NCBI GenBank assembly: GCA_021777835.1
Contig: JAJYDC010000001.1
Coordinates: 248,001 to 312,000 of the forward strand
Direction: 5' to 3'
Length of the DNA stretch: 64,000 nucleotides
From: Bacteroidota bacterium
Lineage (GTDB): Bacteria > Bacteroidota > Ignavibacteria > Ignavibacteriales > Ignavibacteriaceae
The position numbers were made by a program, and so were the translations under genes. Shown here one piece after another: positions 10,942-23,801 of this stretch. The notes below the pieces were generated by a model that saw only the letters and a program-made list of their open reading frames with translations, was not told the origin of the DNA and searched no databases. The stretch's first letter is position 1, and the number at the start of each line of letters is the position of its first letter.

Positions 10942-12543
10942 TTAATTAAGATTAAATTCCTTGTCCTTGGGTCTTAAATTATCATACATCTTTTTTATTT
11001 CATTATATGCATACATACTGCCGCGTTGAGCTGCAAAGCGAAAATACTTAGCAGCTAATCCTAAATTTTTCTTAACTGCTACTCCATTTTCATAGCAGTA
11101 TCCTAAACTTGCTTGTGCAAGTACAGATCCTTCATCAATGAAGCCTTTTAATGTCTTAATGTAAAGCGAATCTTGTCCCTCAATATTATCAGCGTACAGC
11201 TTAGCAACTAACAAACGAAGTTCTGCTTCTTTACTTCCTAATTTTACTGCTTCCTTCCATATTTTTAATGCCTTAAGTTTATCAATCCGAAAAAGTTTTC
11301 CAGTATAATAATTTAACCCAAGTTCATTTATAGCAGGAATGAAACCTAATGAAGATGCTTTAATTAAAAAATTAGCTGCTTCTTTATCAGTAATCTGATT
11401 ATTAAATTCTAAAGTAAAAAGACCGTACCAAACGAACATAGCACGAGGATCATTCTTATCAACTCGCCCCTTTAATAATTTAAGATAATCTTTTGAATTT
11501 ATTTCATTCCAAAGCAAAACCGGAGCCTGAGGAGAATCTAGTCTGGCAGCTCTTATATAATATTCCGAAGATTTAATCAAATCTTTATTGAAGTATATTC
11601 CTTCATCATAAAGTCTACCGAGAAGCGTAAGAGCCTCAGGGCTTCCATTTTCTGCAAATGTTTTTAATAATTTTAGACTTAAAGAATCAAACTTAAAAGT
11701 CGAATCGTTTTTATAACTGATATCTAAAGCCTTTGCCAAGCTATCATTGCCTTCGTGAAGTACGTTGTCTAGGATCATTCTATCTGAAATAGTATGCGTC
11801 GTGTCCTTTAAAGATGCGAAATCAATGAATACAAGTCCCGTCGAAGAAGCTATAAATTTATCATTTGTATTATCCTTATTGAACTTGGTATCTCCTATCC
11901 TACTTTGAGTACTGGATGTATCAATTGAAGAAATAGAAATACGCTTTAGTAATTCCGTCAAAGCTTCTTTAGCGGGAACAAAACCATTGCTGGCTGCTTT
12001 CTTCAACCAGAAATAGGCTTTTGACCAATCACGTTTTACCACAAGATTGTCGGTATAACTAAGTCCGACAATATATTCAGCCTGCGGCATATCATCATTT
12101 GCAGCTTCAATAAAATAATTAAATGCCTTAAATGGATTCCATGATATCCCCCAGCCGTTTGTTAAAAGAATTCCATAATTATAACAAGCGCCAGTTAATT
12201 TCTGCTTTGCAGCTTTTCCAATCCAATATGCACTTAGGGTAGTATCATTTGGAAATCCCTGGCCTGTTAAGTATCTAATTCCAAGTTCATGCTCAGCAAG
12301 CGCATCACCTGCATTCGCATCTCGAATTAATTTAAACTGCTGCCATATCTGATATGATAAATCTGGTCTATATATCATTATTGGCCAACTTTGAGGACGG
12401 TTCTTCTTAAACGCTAGGCTTGAAGTTGTATCCTGGCTAAATATTATTGAAGATAACAATAAAGAGAAAAGGCAAATATGAATTGTTCTATTTACAAAAT
12501 TAGTTAACAAATTATAATCTTCCGAATTTTTCGAATTAGACAA
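10942..12543 (-). CDS. Sel1-like repeat (TPR) secreted protein
   Basis: Repeated ALAEHELGIRYLTGQG.. / AQASLGYCYENGVAVKKNLGLAAKYFRFAAQRG motifs; N-terminal hydrophobic segment. Confidence 0.88.
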   Translation of the reverse strand: MSNSKNSEDYNLLTNFVNRTIHICLFSLLLSSIIFSQDTTSSLAFKKNRPQSWPIMIYRPDLSYQIWQQFKLIRDANAGDALAEHELGIRYLTGQGFPNDTTLSAYWIGKAAKQKLTGACYNYGILLTNGWGISWNPFKAFNYFIEAANDDMPQAEYIVGLSYTDNLVVKRDWSKAYFWLKKAASNGFVPAKEALTELLKRISISSIDTSSTQSRIGDTKFNKDNTNDKFIASSTGLVFIDFASLKDTTHTISDRMILDNVLHEGNDSLAKALDISYKNDSTFKFDSLSLKLLKTFAENGSPEALTLLGRLYDEGIYFNKDLIKSSEYYIRAARLDSPQAPVLLWNEINSKDYLKLLKGRVDKNDPRAMFVWYGLFTLEFNNQITDKEAANFLIKASSLGFIPAINELGLNYYTGKLFRIDKLKALKIWKEAVKLGSKEAELRLLVAKLYADNIEGQDSLYIKTLKGFIDEGSVLAQASLGYCYENGVAVKKNLGLAAKYFRFAAQRGSMYAYNEIKKMYDNLRPKDKEFNLN

Positions 12544-12852
12544 AAATATTATTTAATTGTTTAATGCATTAGATAATCCCGGATATAAAATTATTATATT
12601 GTTCCTTTAGTTAAAACTCATCTTTTATTCAATAAAAGATTTTCTTGAATAAAGTATTAAATTCATTTCTAGTCTCTCTATGACGCTCAAAGAGCATCGA
12701 AGTATAAGAACAAATATGTGACTGATATATTAATTCAACAATATAATGAATTTTAGGTGAATAAATTATTGAATAAGAAGTAAAAATCCACTAACTTTGA
12801 GCCCAATAATTTTAGATCCCTTCTGTTAAATAAAGTATAAAAGGTACGTTAA

Positions 12853-14130
12853 ATGTCTACGATTTTTGATATTCTCTCTAGAAAAATTGTTGAATGGAGA
12901 AAAGAAGAAAGTGCAATTATTGAAAAAGGAGGCACAAAAGTATTATCACAAGTAACTGTTGCCCAAGCTTATGGTGGAATGCGTGGCGTGGCTTCTATTA
13001 TCTGTGATACTTCAAGAGTACCTCAGGAACAAGGACTAATTATCAGAGAAATTCCTTTAAAGCAATTACTTGATAAAACGCCGGAAGAAATATTTTTCCT
13101 TCTTTTAACAGCAGAACTTCCCAATAAAGATCAACTTGCCGATTTTTCAGAAGAAATTAGAAGCAGAAAATATGTTCCCAAATATGTTTGGGACGTATTA
13201 AAGAGTATGCCAAAGGATTCACATCCAATGACAATGTTAAATACTGCAATTCTAGTCTTGCAAAAGGAGTCAGTGTTTTCAAAGAAATATGACGATGGCA
13301 TGCGAAAGGAAGATTATTGGAAAGCAACATTAGAGGATGCACTGAATTTAGTAGCTAAAATCCCGGCTATTGCAGCAGGAATTTATAGAATACGCTTTAA
13401 CAAGGGTGATATTATAGCGCCCGATCCCGCTATGGATTTAACTGGAGATTATGTCCACATGTTAGGTCTTGGTGAGATTAATAAAGAAGAATTTAATGAC
13501 TTAATGAGACTTTATTTAGTCGCTCATTGTGATCATGAAGGCGGCAATGTTAGCGCTTTGACAAATCTTACGATTAATTCGGCATTGTCTGATATTTATT
13601 ATTCCTTGTCCGGAGGATTTGACGGCTTAGCTGGACCACTACATGGATTAGCAAACCAAGAATGTCTAAAATGGATTCTTGAGATAATGCAAAAATATGG
13701 TAATGCGCCTTCAAAAGAGCAATTAAAAGAAATTGTCTGGAATACATTAAATTCAGGAAAAGTTATCCCAGGATATGGTCATGCTGTATTAAGGGTCACG
13801 GATCCTAGATTTGAAGGCTTTTTAGAATTTGGTAAGAGCCATTTTCCCGAGGACCCAATTTTCTTAACAGTTTCTAGGTTATATGATGTCGTGCCTGAAG
13901 AGTTGAAAAAGGTAGAGAAAATAAAGAATCCCTGGCCAAACGTAGACGCTGCTTCCGGATCAATGCTTTATCATTATGGTATAAAAGAATTCTCTTATTA
14001 TACTGTGGTTTTTGCAGTGTCCCGAAGTCTCGGATTAACCGCTCAAGCCGTAGTAAACAGAGCCATGAATGGACCACTTATTAGACCAAAGTCGGTAACT
14101 TCTCAATATGTAAAAGAATTTGTTTCATAG
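12853..14130 (+). CDS. Citrate (Si)-synthase, eukaryotic-type family
   Basis: VTVAQAYGGMRG, CDHEGGNVSALTNLTINSALSDIYYSLSGGFDGLAGPLHGLANQE, PGYGHAVLRVTDPR. Confidence 0.93.
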   Translation: MSTIFDILSRKIVEWRKEESAIIEKGGTKVLSQVTVAQAYGGMRGVASIICDTSRVPQEQGLIIREIPLKQLLDKTPEEIFFLLLTAELPNKDQLADFSEEIRSRKYVPKYVWDVLKSMPKDSHPMTMLNTAILVLQKESVFSKKYDDGMRKEDYWKATLEDALNLVAKIPAIAAGIYRIRFNKGDIIAPDPAMDLTGDYVHMLGLGEINKEEFNDLMRLYLVAHCDHEGGNVSALTNLTINSALSDIYYSLSGGFDGLAGPLHGLANQECLKWILEIMQKYGNAPSKEQLKEIVWNTLNSGKVIPGYGHAVLRVTDPRFEGFLEFGKSHFPEDPIFLTVSRLYDVVPEELKKVEKIKNPWPNVDAASGSMLYHYGIKEFSYYTVVFAVSRSLGLTAQAVVNRAMNGPLIRPKSVTSQYVKEFVS

Positions 14131-14138
14131 TTTTATAA

Positions 14139-15788
<1,650 letters not shown>

Positions 15789-15789
15789 A

Positions 15790-17364
15790 ATGAGTAAACC
15801 AATTCATTTTATTATAAAAAATAGAATAAAATATAAGAGCATTTCTCAAAGCCATCTTATTTTCACAAATTATTTCATAAAGAGCATTATAACAGTACCC
15901 TTAGTCTTTTTAGCTTGTCAAAATAATATTTTTCCGCAGACATTAATAAACCGTTCGGTGAAAAAAGGTCTCGAATACAGCTATGATTTTAAATGGGAAA
16001 AAGCAAAAAATGTTTTTGAAAGATTGATTAAAAAATATCCCTCTGACCCTAGAGGTTATCATTATGAAGCTAGTATTTATTTGTGGCTTTACCTTAGTAA
16101 TCAGGATATTGATGATCTCAATAAATTTATTTCCTACTCGGATACCGCGATAATAAGAGCAACTAATAAACTTGAAAAAAATCCTAATAATACGGATATT
16201 CTTTATACATTAGGGTCTGATTATAGTTACAGAGCAATTGCCTTTATTAAAGCCCAAAAATTTCTTGACGCTGTTTGGGCTAGTAAAAAATCAGAGTCAT
16301 ATTTAAATGAAACACTGGCAAAGGACTCAACTAAATATGATGCTTATTTAGGATTGGGTTTATACAATTTCGCAGTCGGACAAATACCAGTTGCATTCAA
16401 CTGGGCGCTTAATTTAGCTGGAATAAATGGCAGTGTTGAAAAAGGATTGAGCTTAATTAATAAAGCAGCAGAAAAAGGAAACTTAGCTAAAGTGGAAGCT
16501 GAATACTATTCTGCAGAAATACTTTCAGATTACTTTGATAATTATAGCGCCGCAAATAGATACTTATCATCCTTATCTATAGCATATCCCGGTAATTTAC
16601 TATTCAGATATTCTCTTGCTGTATTGCAAATAAAGAAACATGAACTTAAAGATGCTGAGAATACCTTAGACAAAATATTAAAAAATAGGAATTCCGATTT
16701 CAAGCAGCTAATTTCTTTTTCAGAATTTCTTAAAGGCGATATCTTTTTCAAAGAAAATAAATTTGATTCCGCAAAGCCCTATTATCAAAATTTCCTGAAA
16801 AATAGCCCCACTGCCGATTACAAAGGTATTGCAGCTTATAGGTTAGCTGTTTCCTATGAAATAACAGGAAACCGCGCTGAAGCAGTAAAATATTATGAAT
16901 TGGCAAGTAAGGGGAATATGGATTTAGAGGATGATATTTATGCAAATCGGTATGGAGAAATATTTTCTAAACGGACAATGGCATATACTGAAATGGATGC
17001 AATTAAAGATGAAAATATGATTGAAGCCGGAAATTATAAAACTGCATTTGATTCATTAACTTCATTACTTGAGAGAATACAAACTGACAGATTGAAGGCT
17101 GAAGCTTATCTGTATCTAAGTGATGCAGCTTATTATTTGGGTAAATATGATGAGTCCATTAACTATGCTCTAACTGCTAAAGTACTAAATGCAGATCAAG
17201 AAAGATGGATTAAGCCTTTTGCTTGTTATTATGCTGCAAGAGCTTACAAAAGATTAAAGAAAAATAATGAAGTAAATAGTTTTATCGAAGAGGCAAAGAG
17301 TTATTCTGATTATGATTATCAGAAGAAACTTAAAAATCTTCTCATTGCACTAACTTTAAAATAA
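15790..17364 (+). CDS. TPR-repeat protein
   Basis: Multiple TPR-like helical repeats; ORF track starts at 15760 inside pyrG, ATG 15790 is just past the pyrG stop. Confidence 0.75.
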   Translation: MSKPIHFIIKNRIKYKSISQSHLIFTNYFIKSIITVPLVFLACQNNIFPQTLINRSVKKGLEYSYDFKWEKAKNVFERLIKKYPSDPRGYHYEASIYLWLYLSNQDIDDLNKFISYSDTAIIRATNKLEKNPNNTDILYTLGSDYSYRAIAFIKAQKFLDAVWASKKSESYLNETLAKDSTKYDAYLGLGLYNFAVGQIPVAFNWALNLAGINGSVEKGLSLINKAAEKGNLAKVEAEYYSAEILSDYFDNYSAANRYLSSLSIAYPGNLLFRYSLAVLQIKKHELKDAENTLDKILKNRNSDFKQLISFSEFLKGDIFFKENKFDSAKPYYQNFLKNSPTADYKGIAAYRLAVSYEITGNRAEAVKYYELASKGNMDLEDDIYANRYGEIFSKRTMAYTEMDAIKDENMIEAGNYKTAFDSLTSLLERIQTDRLKAEAYLYLSDAAYYLGKYDESINYALTAKVLNADQERWIKPFACYYAARAYKRLKKNNEVNSFIEEAKSYSDYDYQKKLKNLLIALTLK

Positions 17365-17455
17365 AAATCTTCGATAGGACCTAAATACTGTATACTTTCA
17401 TTGACTATATTTTTGCATTTAGGTAATTTTTGTCACTTTCTTTGGTAGAATTATA

Positions 17456-18058
17456 TTGAAAATTGCCATATTTGTTTCCGGTCGAGGTTCAAATTTAAAA
17501 GCTATTTTAGACAGCCGCGAGAATAAACCACAGGTTGAAGTCAAAGCAGTTGTCAGCGATAAAATAGATTGTCCTGCCTTTACGGTAGCCAAGCAATTTT
17601 CAATTTTAACCTATAGCGTAGGGAATAATTACGGATGTATCAATAATGACGAACTAATTAAGAATTTACAGTCTTTAGATATAGAACTTATTGTACTTGC
17701 GGGCTATCTCAAATTAATTCCAAATAAATTGCTAAGTTTCTACAAAGGTAAAATCATTAACATACATCCCGCTTTATTACCATCTTTTGGCGGAAAAGGT
17801 ATGTATGGAATGAATGTGCACAAGGCAGTTTTTGAATCGTCTGCAAAAGTATCAGGAGTTACGATTCATTTTGTTGATGAAACTTACGATACAGGGAAAA
17901 TAATTGCTCAACAATGTGTGGATATATCAAACGTCGTTTCTCCCGAGGAAATAGCAGAAAGAGTTCTAAAAATTGAACATACTCTACTCCCATTTATAGT
18001 AGGAAAGTTTGCAGAAGGGAAAATTGATTATGTCGGAAATAGAGTTGTAGTCAATTGA
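17456..18058 (+). CDS. purN: Phosphoribosylglycinamide formyltransferase
   Basis: IAIFVSGRGSNLKAIL, NIHPALLPSFGGKGMYGMNVHKAV, SGVTIHFVDETYDTGKIIAQ; TTG start. Confidence 0.96.
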   Translation: MKIAIFVSGRGSNLKAILDSRENKPQVEVKAVVSDKIDCPAFTVAKQFSILTYSVGNNYGCINNDELIKNLQSLDIELIVLAGYLKLIPNKLLSFYKGKIINIHPALLPSFGGKGMYGMNVHKAVFESSAKVSGVTIHFVDETYDTGKIIAQQCVDISNVVSPEEIAERVLKIEHTLLPFIVGKFAEGKIDYVGNRVVVN

Positions 18059-18083
18059 ATAATTATTTTAAATAGGATTTCGC

Positions 18084-19622
18084 TTGAAAAAATTTGCGTT
18101 ACTGAGTGTCTCTGATAAAACAAAAATAGTTGAATTTGCAAAGTCTCTCAATAATTTGGATTATCATATTTTAGCAACTGGGAATACTGCTAAAATTCTG
18201 CTAGATGCTAAAGTCGAAGTTACTGAGATTTCAAATTTTACTGGTTTCCCTGAAATATTCGATGGGAGAGTCAAAACCCTTCATCCTAAAATTTTCGGAG
18301 GAATCCTTTTCCGCAGAGATAATACGGAAGATAAGTCTCAAGCTGAAAAGAATAATATATCACCTATAGACATAGTATGTGTTAATCTTTATCCTTTTGT
18401 CAAAACGTCTAGTGATCCGAATGCAAGTTTAGATAAAATTTTAGAGAACATAGACATAGGTGGACCAAGTTTAATCCGTGCATCAGCAAAAAATTATAAA
18501 TTTGTTTCAATACTTACGAATCCAACACAGTATGATACCTTTTTAATCGAATTGAAAACTGGAATTATTAGTAATGAAACAAGAGTAAAACTTGCAGTTG
18601 AAGCATTCTCACATACGGCATTTTATGATACCTTTATTTCAAATTTCTTAGAAAAGAAATTTGAGTTACCTTCTACTCATTTTAGAATAAATCTCCCTAA
18701 GGAAAAGGTATTGCGGTATGGAGAAAACCCTCACCAACAAGCTGCATTGTTCGGGAACTTTAATTTTTATTTTGAAGTATTACACGGTAAGGAAATTTCA
18801 TATAATAATATTTTAGATTTAATTGCCGGAGTAGAGTTAGCAGAAGATCTAACTAAAAGCCTGAGTGGGACAGATGAAATTACATGCACTATAATTAAGC
18901 ATCAGAATCCTGCTGGAGCTGCCATCGGGGATACTGCAATCGAAGCATATACTAAAGCTTTAAAATGTGATCCGGTATCAGCGTTCGGAGGAATTGTAAT
19001 TTTTACTTCGGAAGTTGACGAGATACTTGCTCTAAAATTAAATGAAATATTTTTAGAAATTGTATGTGCGCCTAGCTTTACCGGGGAGGCCATGAAAATA
19101 TTAAAAAAGAAAAAAGATAGAAGATTATTAAGGCAAATAAGGCAAGTTACTGAGAAGAAAATGACATTTAGAAACATCCCGGGTGGTGTTATTGCTCAAG
19201 ATGCAGATATAGCAATCTTGGATAAGGAATCAATTCATATTGCAACTGAAAAAAAACCTGCACAAAAAGAACTGGATGATTTATATTTTGCTTGGATAGT
19301 GGCTAAACATGCTAAGTCGAATGCCATTGTCTTTGTTAGAGATAAAACAACCCTAGGAGTTGGTGCCGGACAAATGTCACGCTTAGATTCTGCTAAGATT
19401 GCTTATATGAAAGCTAAAGAACACGGGCTCGACCTAAATGGTTCCGTAGCAGCATCTGATGCTTTTTTCCCATTTGCCGATACTTTACTTGAAATTATCA
19501 ACTGCGGTGTAACATCTGTTATTCAGCCTGGCGGTTCAGTAAGGGATAGCGAAGTAATTGAGGCTGCGAATAAGAATAATATATCAATGGTTTTTACAGG
19601 AATTAGACACTTTAAACATTAA
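18084..19622 (+). CDS. purH: Bifunctional AICAR transformylase / IMP cyclohydrolase
   Basis: ALLSVSDKTKI, GRVKTLHPKIFGGIL, LRYGENPHQQAALF, IKHQNPAGAA, SDAFFPFADTLL, QPGGSVRD. Confidence 0.97.
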   Translation: MKKFALLSVSDKTKIVEFAKSLNNLDYHILATGNTAKILLDAKVEVTEISNFTGFPEIFDGRVKTLHPKIFGGILFRRDNTEDKSQAEKNNISPIDIVCVNLYPFVKTSSDPNASLDKILENIDIGGPSLIRASAKNYKFVSILTNPTQYDTFLIELKTGIISNETRVKLAVEAFSHTAFYDTFISNFLEKKFELPSTHFRINLPKEKVLRYGENPHQQAALFGNFNFYFEVLHGKEISYNNILDLIAGVELAEDLTKSLSGTDEITCTIIKHQNPAGAAIGDTAIEAYTKALKCDPVSAFGGIVIFTSEVDEILALKLNEIFLEIVCAPSFTGEAMKILKKKKDRRLLRQIRQVTEKKMTFRNIPGGVIAQDADIAILDKESIHIATEKKPAQKELDDLYFAWIVAKHAKSNAIVFVRDKTTLGVGAGQMSRLDSAKIAYMKAKEHGLDLNGSVAASDAFFPFADTLLEIINCGVTSVIQPGGSVRDSEVIEAANKNNISMVFTGIRHFKH

Positions 19623-19630
19623 GAGGACTT

Positions 19631-20659
19631 ATGGGTTTATTTGATTTTTTCTCGGCTGATATTGCGATGGATCTCGGTACAGCAAATACTTTAATCTATG
19701 TAAAAGGGAAAGGGATAGTACTCAATGAACCTTCCATTGTTGCATTTGATAAAAATACTAAGCGAATTATTGCCCTAGGGAATAAAGCGAAAGAAATGCA
19801 AGGAAGAGAACATAAAGACATTAGAGTTACACGACCAATGCGTGACGGAGTAATCGCTGATTTTGAAATAGCAGAAGGAATGATTCGCGCGTTTATAAAA
19901 AGCGTAAAGGCAACAGGAGCTATTACAAGTAGAAGAATAGTCGTGGCTGTACCTAGTGGGGTTACAGAAGTGGAAAAAAGAGCCGTCCGAGATAGCGCGG
20001 AACATGCTGGCGCAAAAGAAGTACACTTAATTGCAGAACCTATGGCCGCAGCTATAGGAATTGGAATTGATGTAGAAGCACCTGTTGGAAACATGATTAT
20101 AGATATCGGCGGAGGAACAACTGAAATAGCAGTAATTGCATTGTCTGGAATTGTTAACGAAGAATCAATTCGAATAGCCGGTGATGAAATGAATTATGCG
20201 ATAATGCAATTTTTCAAAAAGAATCATAATATACTTATCGGCGAAAGGACTGCAGAAGCTATTAAGTGTGAAGTTGGATCAGCCGTTCCATTAAAAGAAG
20301 AGATCACAATTCAAGTAAAAGGTAGAGACTTAGTCGGAGGAATTCCTAAAACTACAGAAGTAAGCTCAGTTGAAATTAGGGAAGCTTTAAACGAAGCTGT
20401 TGTCCAAATAGTTGATGCTGTTAGACAATCTCTAGAGAGGACTCCGCCGGAACTTTCAGCTGATATTCTTGACCGGGGCGTAATGATAACAGGAGGCGGT
20501 GCATTGTTAAAAGGATTGGATGAAAGAATCCGCATGGAAACAAATCTCCCTGTGCATGTTGCTGAAGATCCCTTAACTGCAGTTGTAAGAGGCGCTGGGA
20601 AAGTCATTGATAATCTCAATCATTACACAAAAGTTTTAATACGTAATAGAAGATATTAA
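19631..20659 (+). CDS. mreB: Rod shape-determining protein MreB
   Basis: DIAMDLGTANTLIYVKGKGIVLNEPSIVA, IDIGGGTTEIAVI, MITGGGALLKGLD. Confidence 0.98.
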   Translation: MGLFDFFSADIAMDLGTANTLIYVKGKGIVLNEPSIVAFDKNTKRIIALGNKAKEMQGREHKDIRVTRPMRDGVIADFEIAEGMIRAFIKSVKATGAITSRRIVVAVPSGVTEVEKRAVRDSAEHAGAKEVHLIAEPMAAAIGIGIDVEAPVGNMIIDIGGGTTEIAVIALSGIVNEESIRIAGDEMNYAIMQFFKKNHNILIGERTAEAIKCEVGSAVPLKEEITIQVKGRDLVGGIPKTTEVSSVEIREALNEAVVQIVDAVRQSLERTPPELSADILDRGVMITGGGALLKGLDERIRMETNLPVHVAEDPLTAVVRGAGKVIDNLNHYTKVLIRNRRY

Positions 20660-21492
20660 TGTTTGGATTACTTTTAGCAATCTGGAAAAAATTTAAAGAA
20701 TATATAATTCTTTTATTACTTCTTATAATTAGTCTAATTATTCTATCTGCAAATCAAAAACCTGCCGCTAAAAAGGCTAGCTCTTCATTTTATGGTTTCT
20801 TCGCAAATTTCTCTTCCATAATATCTGATGCTTTGGATATTACCAAGTATAAAAGTGAAAATTCCTCGCTTAGGAAAACAAACGCTGAAATGATGTTAGA
20901 AATAAATAAATTAAGACAGTACGGTATTGAAAACTCAGAATTAAAAGATTTACTTGGTATTAAAGATACATTGCACTATCCAATTTTATCCGCGAACGTA
21001 ATATCAAAATCACTATCAAGATCGCAAGGTACATTTACGTTAAACGTTGGGAAAAAAGATAGTGTAAGACCAGGGATGCCAGTGATCAACGAATTTGGAT
21101 TGGTGGGGATTGTATATTCTACATCTGCCAATTATTCTATTGTCCGTACATTAGAAAATCTTGACGTTAGCATAACGGTAAAGGATGAAAGAAGTCGTGT
21201 TGATGGAATTATGAAGTGGAACGGCTCAAACCTAGTAATAATTAACGTACCCAAAACTTATGATGTTGAACCTGGTGATAGAATAATAACCTCAGATTTA
21301 AGTTCAATCGTTGCAATGCCAGTTCCTGTAGGTGTTGTTATAGGATTGAATAATATTGAGACGGGTATCTTTAATGAAGTGAAAATTAAACCATTTGTAA
21401 ACTTTGTAACAACAGAAAATGTTTTTGTAATTAAAGTGGTAGAGAGCAAAGAAGAAGATAATTTAGAATTAAACTTTTATAATAGAAAATAA
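20659..21492 (+). CDS. mreC: Rod shape-determining protein MreC
   Basis: N-terminal TM, coiled coil, MreC beta domains (NVGKKDSVRPGMPVINEFGLVGIV); position in mreBCD. Confidence 0.95.
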   Translation: MFGLLLAIWKKFKEYIILLLLLIISLIILSANQKPAAKKASSSFYGFFANFSSIISDALDITKYKSENSSLRKTNAEMMLEINKLRQYGIENSELKDLLGIKDTLHYPILSANVISKSLSRSQGTFTLNVGKKDSVRPGMPVINEFGLVGIVYSTSANYSIVRTLENLDVSITVKDERSRVDGIMKWNGSNLVIINVPKTYDVEPGDRIITSDLSSIVAMPVPVGVVIGLNNIETGIFNEVKIKPFVNFVTTENVFVIKVVESKEEDNLELNFYNRK

Positions 21493-21984
21493 ATGCGTTC
21501 AGAATATTTGTGGTCGATAATACTTTTTTTCCCGCTTTTGTTAATTCAGACAACAATTCTTCCAATTATTGCCATCAACGGAATAGTGCCTGACTTAGTA
21601 ATAATTCTGCTAGTTTTTTATTCAATGCGGTTGGGACAAATTTATGGTACTATACTAGGATTTCTTTATGGATTCCTTTTTGATATGATAACAGGTAGTT
21701 TATTAGGTAGCACTATGATTTCTCTAACTATTGCCGGTTTTATAGCAGGCTATTTTTCAAATGAAAATAAACGTGACTATTATTTTAATAATTACTTTTT
21801 TGTCTTGATTGTTATTATGTGCTCAATAATAAATTCCGTTCTAAATTCCTTTTTTTCATCTGCGGATCTAAATACAAATCTAATCCATTTTTTAATTAAC
21901 CAAGGTATATTCCCGGCGTTATATACTTCCGTTATAAGTCTGTTAGTTGTAGTGTTTTATCCTAAGAGGAACTTTGAATCATGA
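21493..21984 (+). CDS. mreD: Rod shape-determining protein MreD
   Basis: Multi-TM small protein, GTILGFLYGFLFDMITGSLLGSTMISL; position in mreBCD-mrdA-rodA. Confidence 0.93.
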   Translation: MRSEYLWSIILFFPLLLIQTTILPIIAINGIVPDLVIILLVFYSMRLGQIYGTILGFLYGFLFDMITGSLLGSTMISLTIAGFIAGYFSNENKRDYYFNNYFFVLIVIMCSIINSVLNSFFSSADLNTNLIHFLINQGIFPALYTSVISLLVVVFYPKRNFES

Positions 21985-23801
21985 CACAAGGGTCTTCACT
22001 GTTCGGAAGAAAATCTGTAATTTATTTTATTATTGTAGCTTTTTTTGCAGTGCTAGTTTTGCGTTTATTCCAAATGCAAATTTTAGAATACCAATTTTAT
22101 AATGAAAAATCTGCCAATAACAGTATAAAAGCAATCGAACAAATACCCTTACGAGGAGTATTTTACGATCGCAATATGAATGTTGTTGTTAGTAATGTCC
22201 CAGCTTATACTCTAAGAATTACCCCAGCCGAATACAATCGAAAAATGAATAGTACATTGGAAGCAGTTTTAGGCGAAAAACCCGGATATATAAATAAAAT
22301 ATTAAGTGAAAATAGAATATATTCAAGATATATCCCCGTTAGAATTAAACGCGGAATCGATTTTAAGGTCGTTTCATGGCTTGAGGAGAATGCAGAGCAT
22401 CTTCCGGGGGTTGATTACATTGTTGAAATGCAGAGAGATTATCCTGCAGGAATAAGAGGTTCGCATATTTTTGGTTATACAAAAGAAATTTCACCTAAAC
22501 TTTTAGAAAAGTATAAAGGTTTGTATGAGCCTGGAGATTTCATAGGTTATACCGGCATCGAGAAAGCTTATGAAAGCATTCTTAAAGGCAAAAAAGGATA
22601 CAAGTATGTGCTGGTAAATGCACATAGAAGAGAAACAGGAGAATTTAAAGATGGAAAAGATGATGTACCTTCAGTCAAAGGGAATGATTTAGTCCTTACA
22701 ATAGATTCGGATGTCCAAAGAGTAGCCGAGCAAGCATTAAAAGGCTACCGCGGCGCCGCAGTAGCTATTGAACCTAAGACAGGAGAAATCCTGGCTATGG
22801 CTAGTGCGCCAGATTATGATCTTAGTGAATTTTCTTATGTTACTTCAAGAGAATACCTGAATAAATTATATACCGACCCGGCTAAACCATTTTTTAATAG
22901 AGCAACACAATCTGCAAATCCTCCCGGTTCCACATTTAAAATTATGGAAGCAATTTGTGCCCTTAATAATCATATAATTGATACTAATTTCACAACTACA
23001 TGTACAGGCGGGCAGACATTCTTTGGTAGATATTTTAAGTGCGATGCACGACACGGGACTTTAAATGTTATTCATGCTATTGAACATTCCTGCAATGTTT
23101 TCTTCTATAATTTGATATACAAAATCGGAATGGAAAAATGGCATGAATATGCAAAATTATTTGGCTTTGGACAGGACACTCATATCGATATAGACGATGA
23201 AGTTAAGGGATTAATACCAAGTTCGCAGTATTATGTAAAACGTTATGGCGAGAACTGGCCTAAAAGTATTATGGCAAGTTTAGGAATTGGACAGGGAGAG
23301 GTTAACGTCACGCCGATTCAATTAGCTCAGTATGCTGCATTAATCGCTAATGATGGCGTTACTTATACTCCGCATCTAGTTAGAGGCTACCTAACGAATG
23401 ATACAAAAAAGCTTGTGCCATTTAGTTTTAAAAGAATTGACTTAGGCATTGATAAAAAAATATTCAATATTGTTAAAGAAGGAATGTATTTAGTAGTTAA
23501 TGGCTCTGGTACAGCCGCTGGCATAAAATCAAAAACCATAGAAATTGCTGGTAAAACGGGCACAGCACAAAATCCTCATGGGAAAGATCATGCATGGTTT
23601 ATATGTTTTGCTCCATATAATAACCCAAAAATCGCCGTTGCAGTTTTGGTAGAAAATGTAGGCTTCGGAGCTACATATGCTGCTCCTATTGCAAAAAAAA
23701 TGGTTGAGGCTTATTTAGAAAAGGATAAACTAAAAAATGAAGAGCAAAACCCCGCAAATAGTTTTGATAATAAATTGATGGGCGCAAAACTTGAGAATTG
23801 A
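21981..23801 (+). CDS. mrdA: Penicillin-binding protein 2
   Basis: PBP dimerisation domain plus transpeptidase SxxK ([11 protein letters not shown]), [11 protein letters not shown]. Confidence 0.97.
   Translation: MTQGSSLFGRKSVIYFIIVAFFAVLVLRLFQMQILEYQFYNEKSANNSIKAIEQIPLRGVFYDRNMNVVVSNVPAYTLRITPAEYNRKMNSTLEAVLGEKPGYINKILSENRIYSRYIPVRIKRGIDFKVVSWLEENAEHLPGVDYIVEMQRDYPAGIRGSHIFGYTKEISPKLLEKYKGLYEPGDFIGYTGIEKAYESILKGKKGYKYVLVNAHRRETGEFKDGKDDVPSVKGNDLVLTIDSDVQRVAEQALKGYRGAAVAIEPKTGEILAMASAPDYDLSEFSYVTSREYLNKLYTDPAKPFFNRATQSANPPGSTFKIMEAICALNNHIIDTNFTTTCTGGQTFFGRYFKCDARHGTLNVIHAIEHSCNVFFYNLIYKIGMEKWHEYAKLFGFGQDTHIDIDDEVKGLIPSSQYYVKRYGENWPKSIMASLGIGQGEVNVTPIQLAQYAALIANDGVTYTPHLVRGYLTNDTKKLVPFSFKRIDLGIDKKIFNIVKEGMYLVVNGSGTAAGIKSKTIEIAGKTGTAQNPHGKDHAWFICFAPYNNPKIAVAVLVENVGFGATYAAPIAKKMVEAYLEKDKLKNEEQNPANSFDNKLMGAKLEN

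Noticed and set aside
17380-17423. CCTAAAT/ATTTAGG inverted repeat before purN as a purine riboswitch
   Set aside because: Only a 7-bp stem with a ~30-nt loop and no recognisable purine aptamer core; insufficient.
17485-17500. GGTTCAAAT resembling a tRNA T-loop
   Set aside because: Encodes the conserved SGRGSNLKAI motif of purN; no acceptor or anticodon arms around it. Similar strings near 31050 and 45632 also lack tRNA context.
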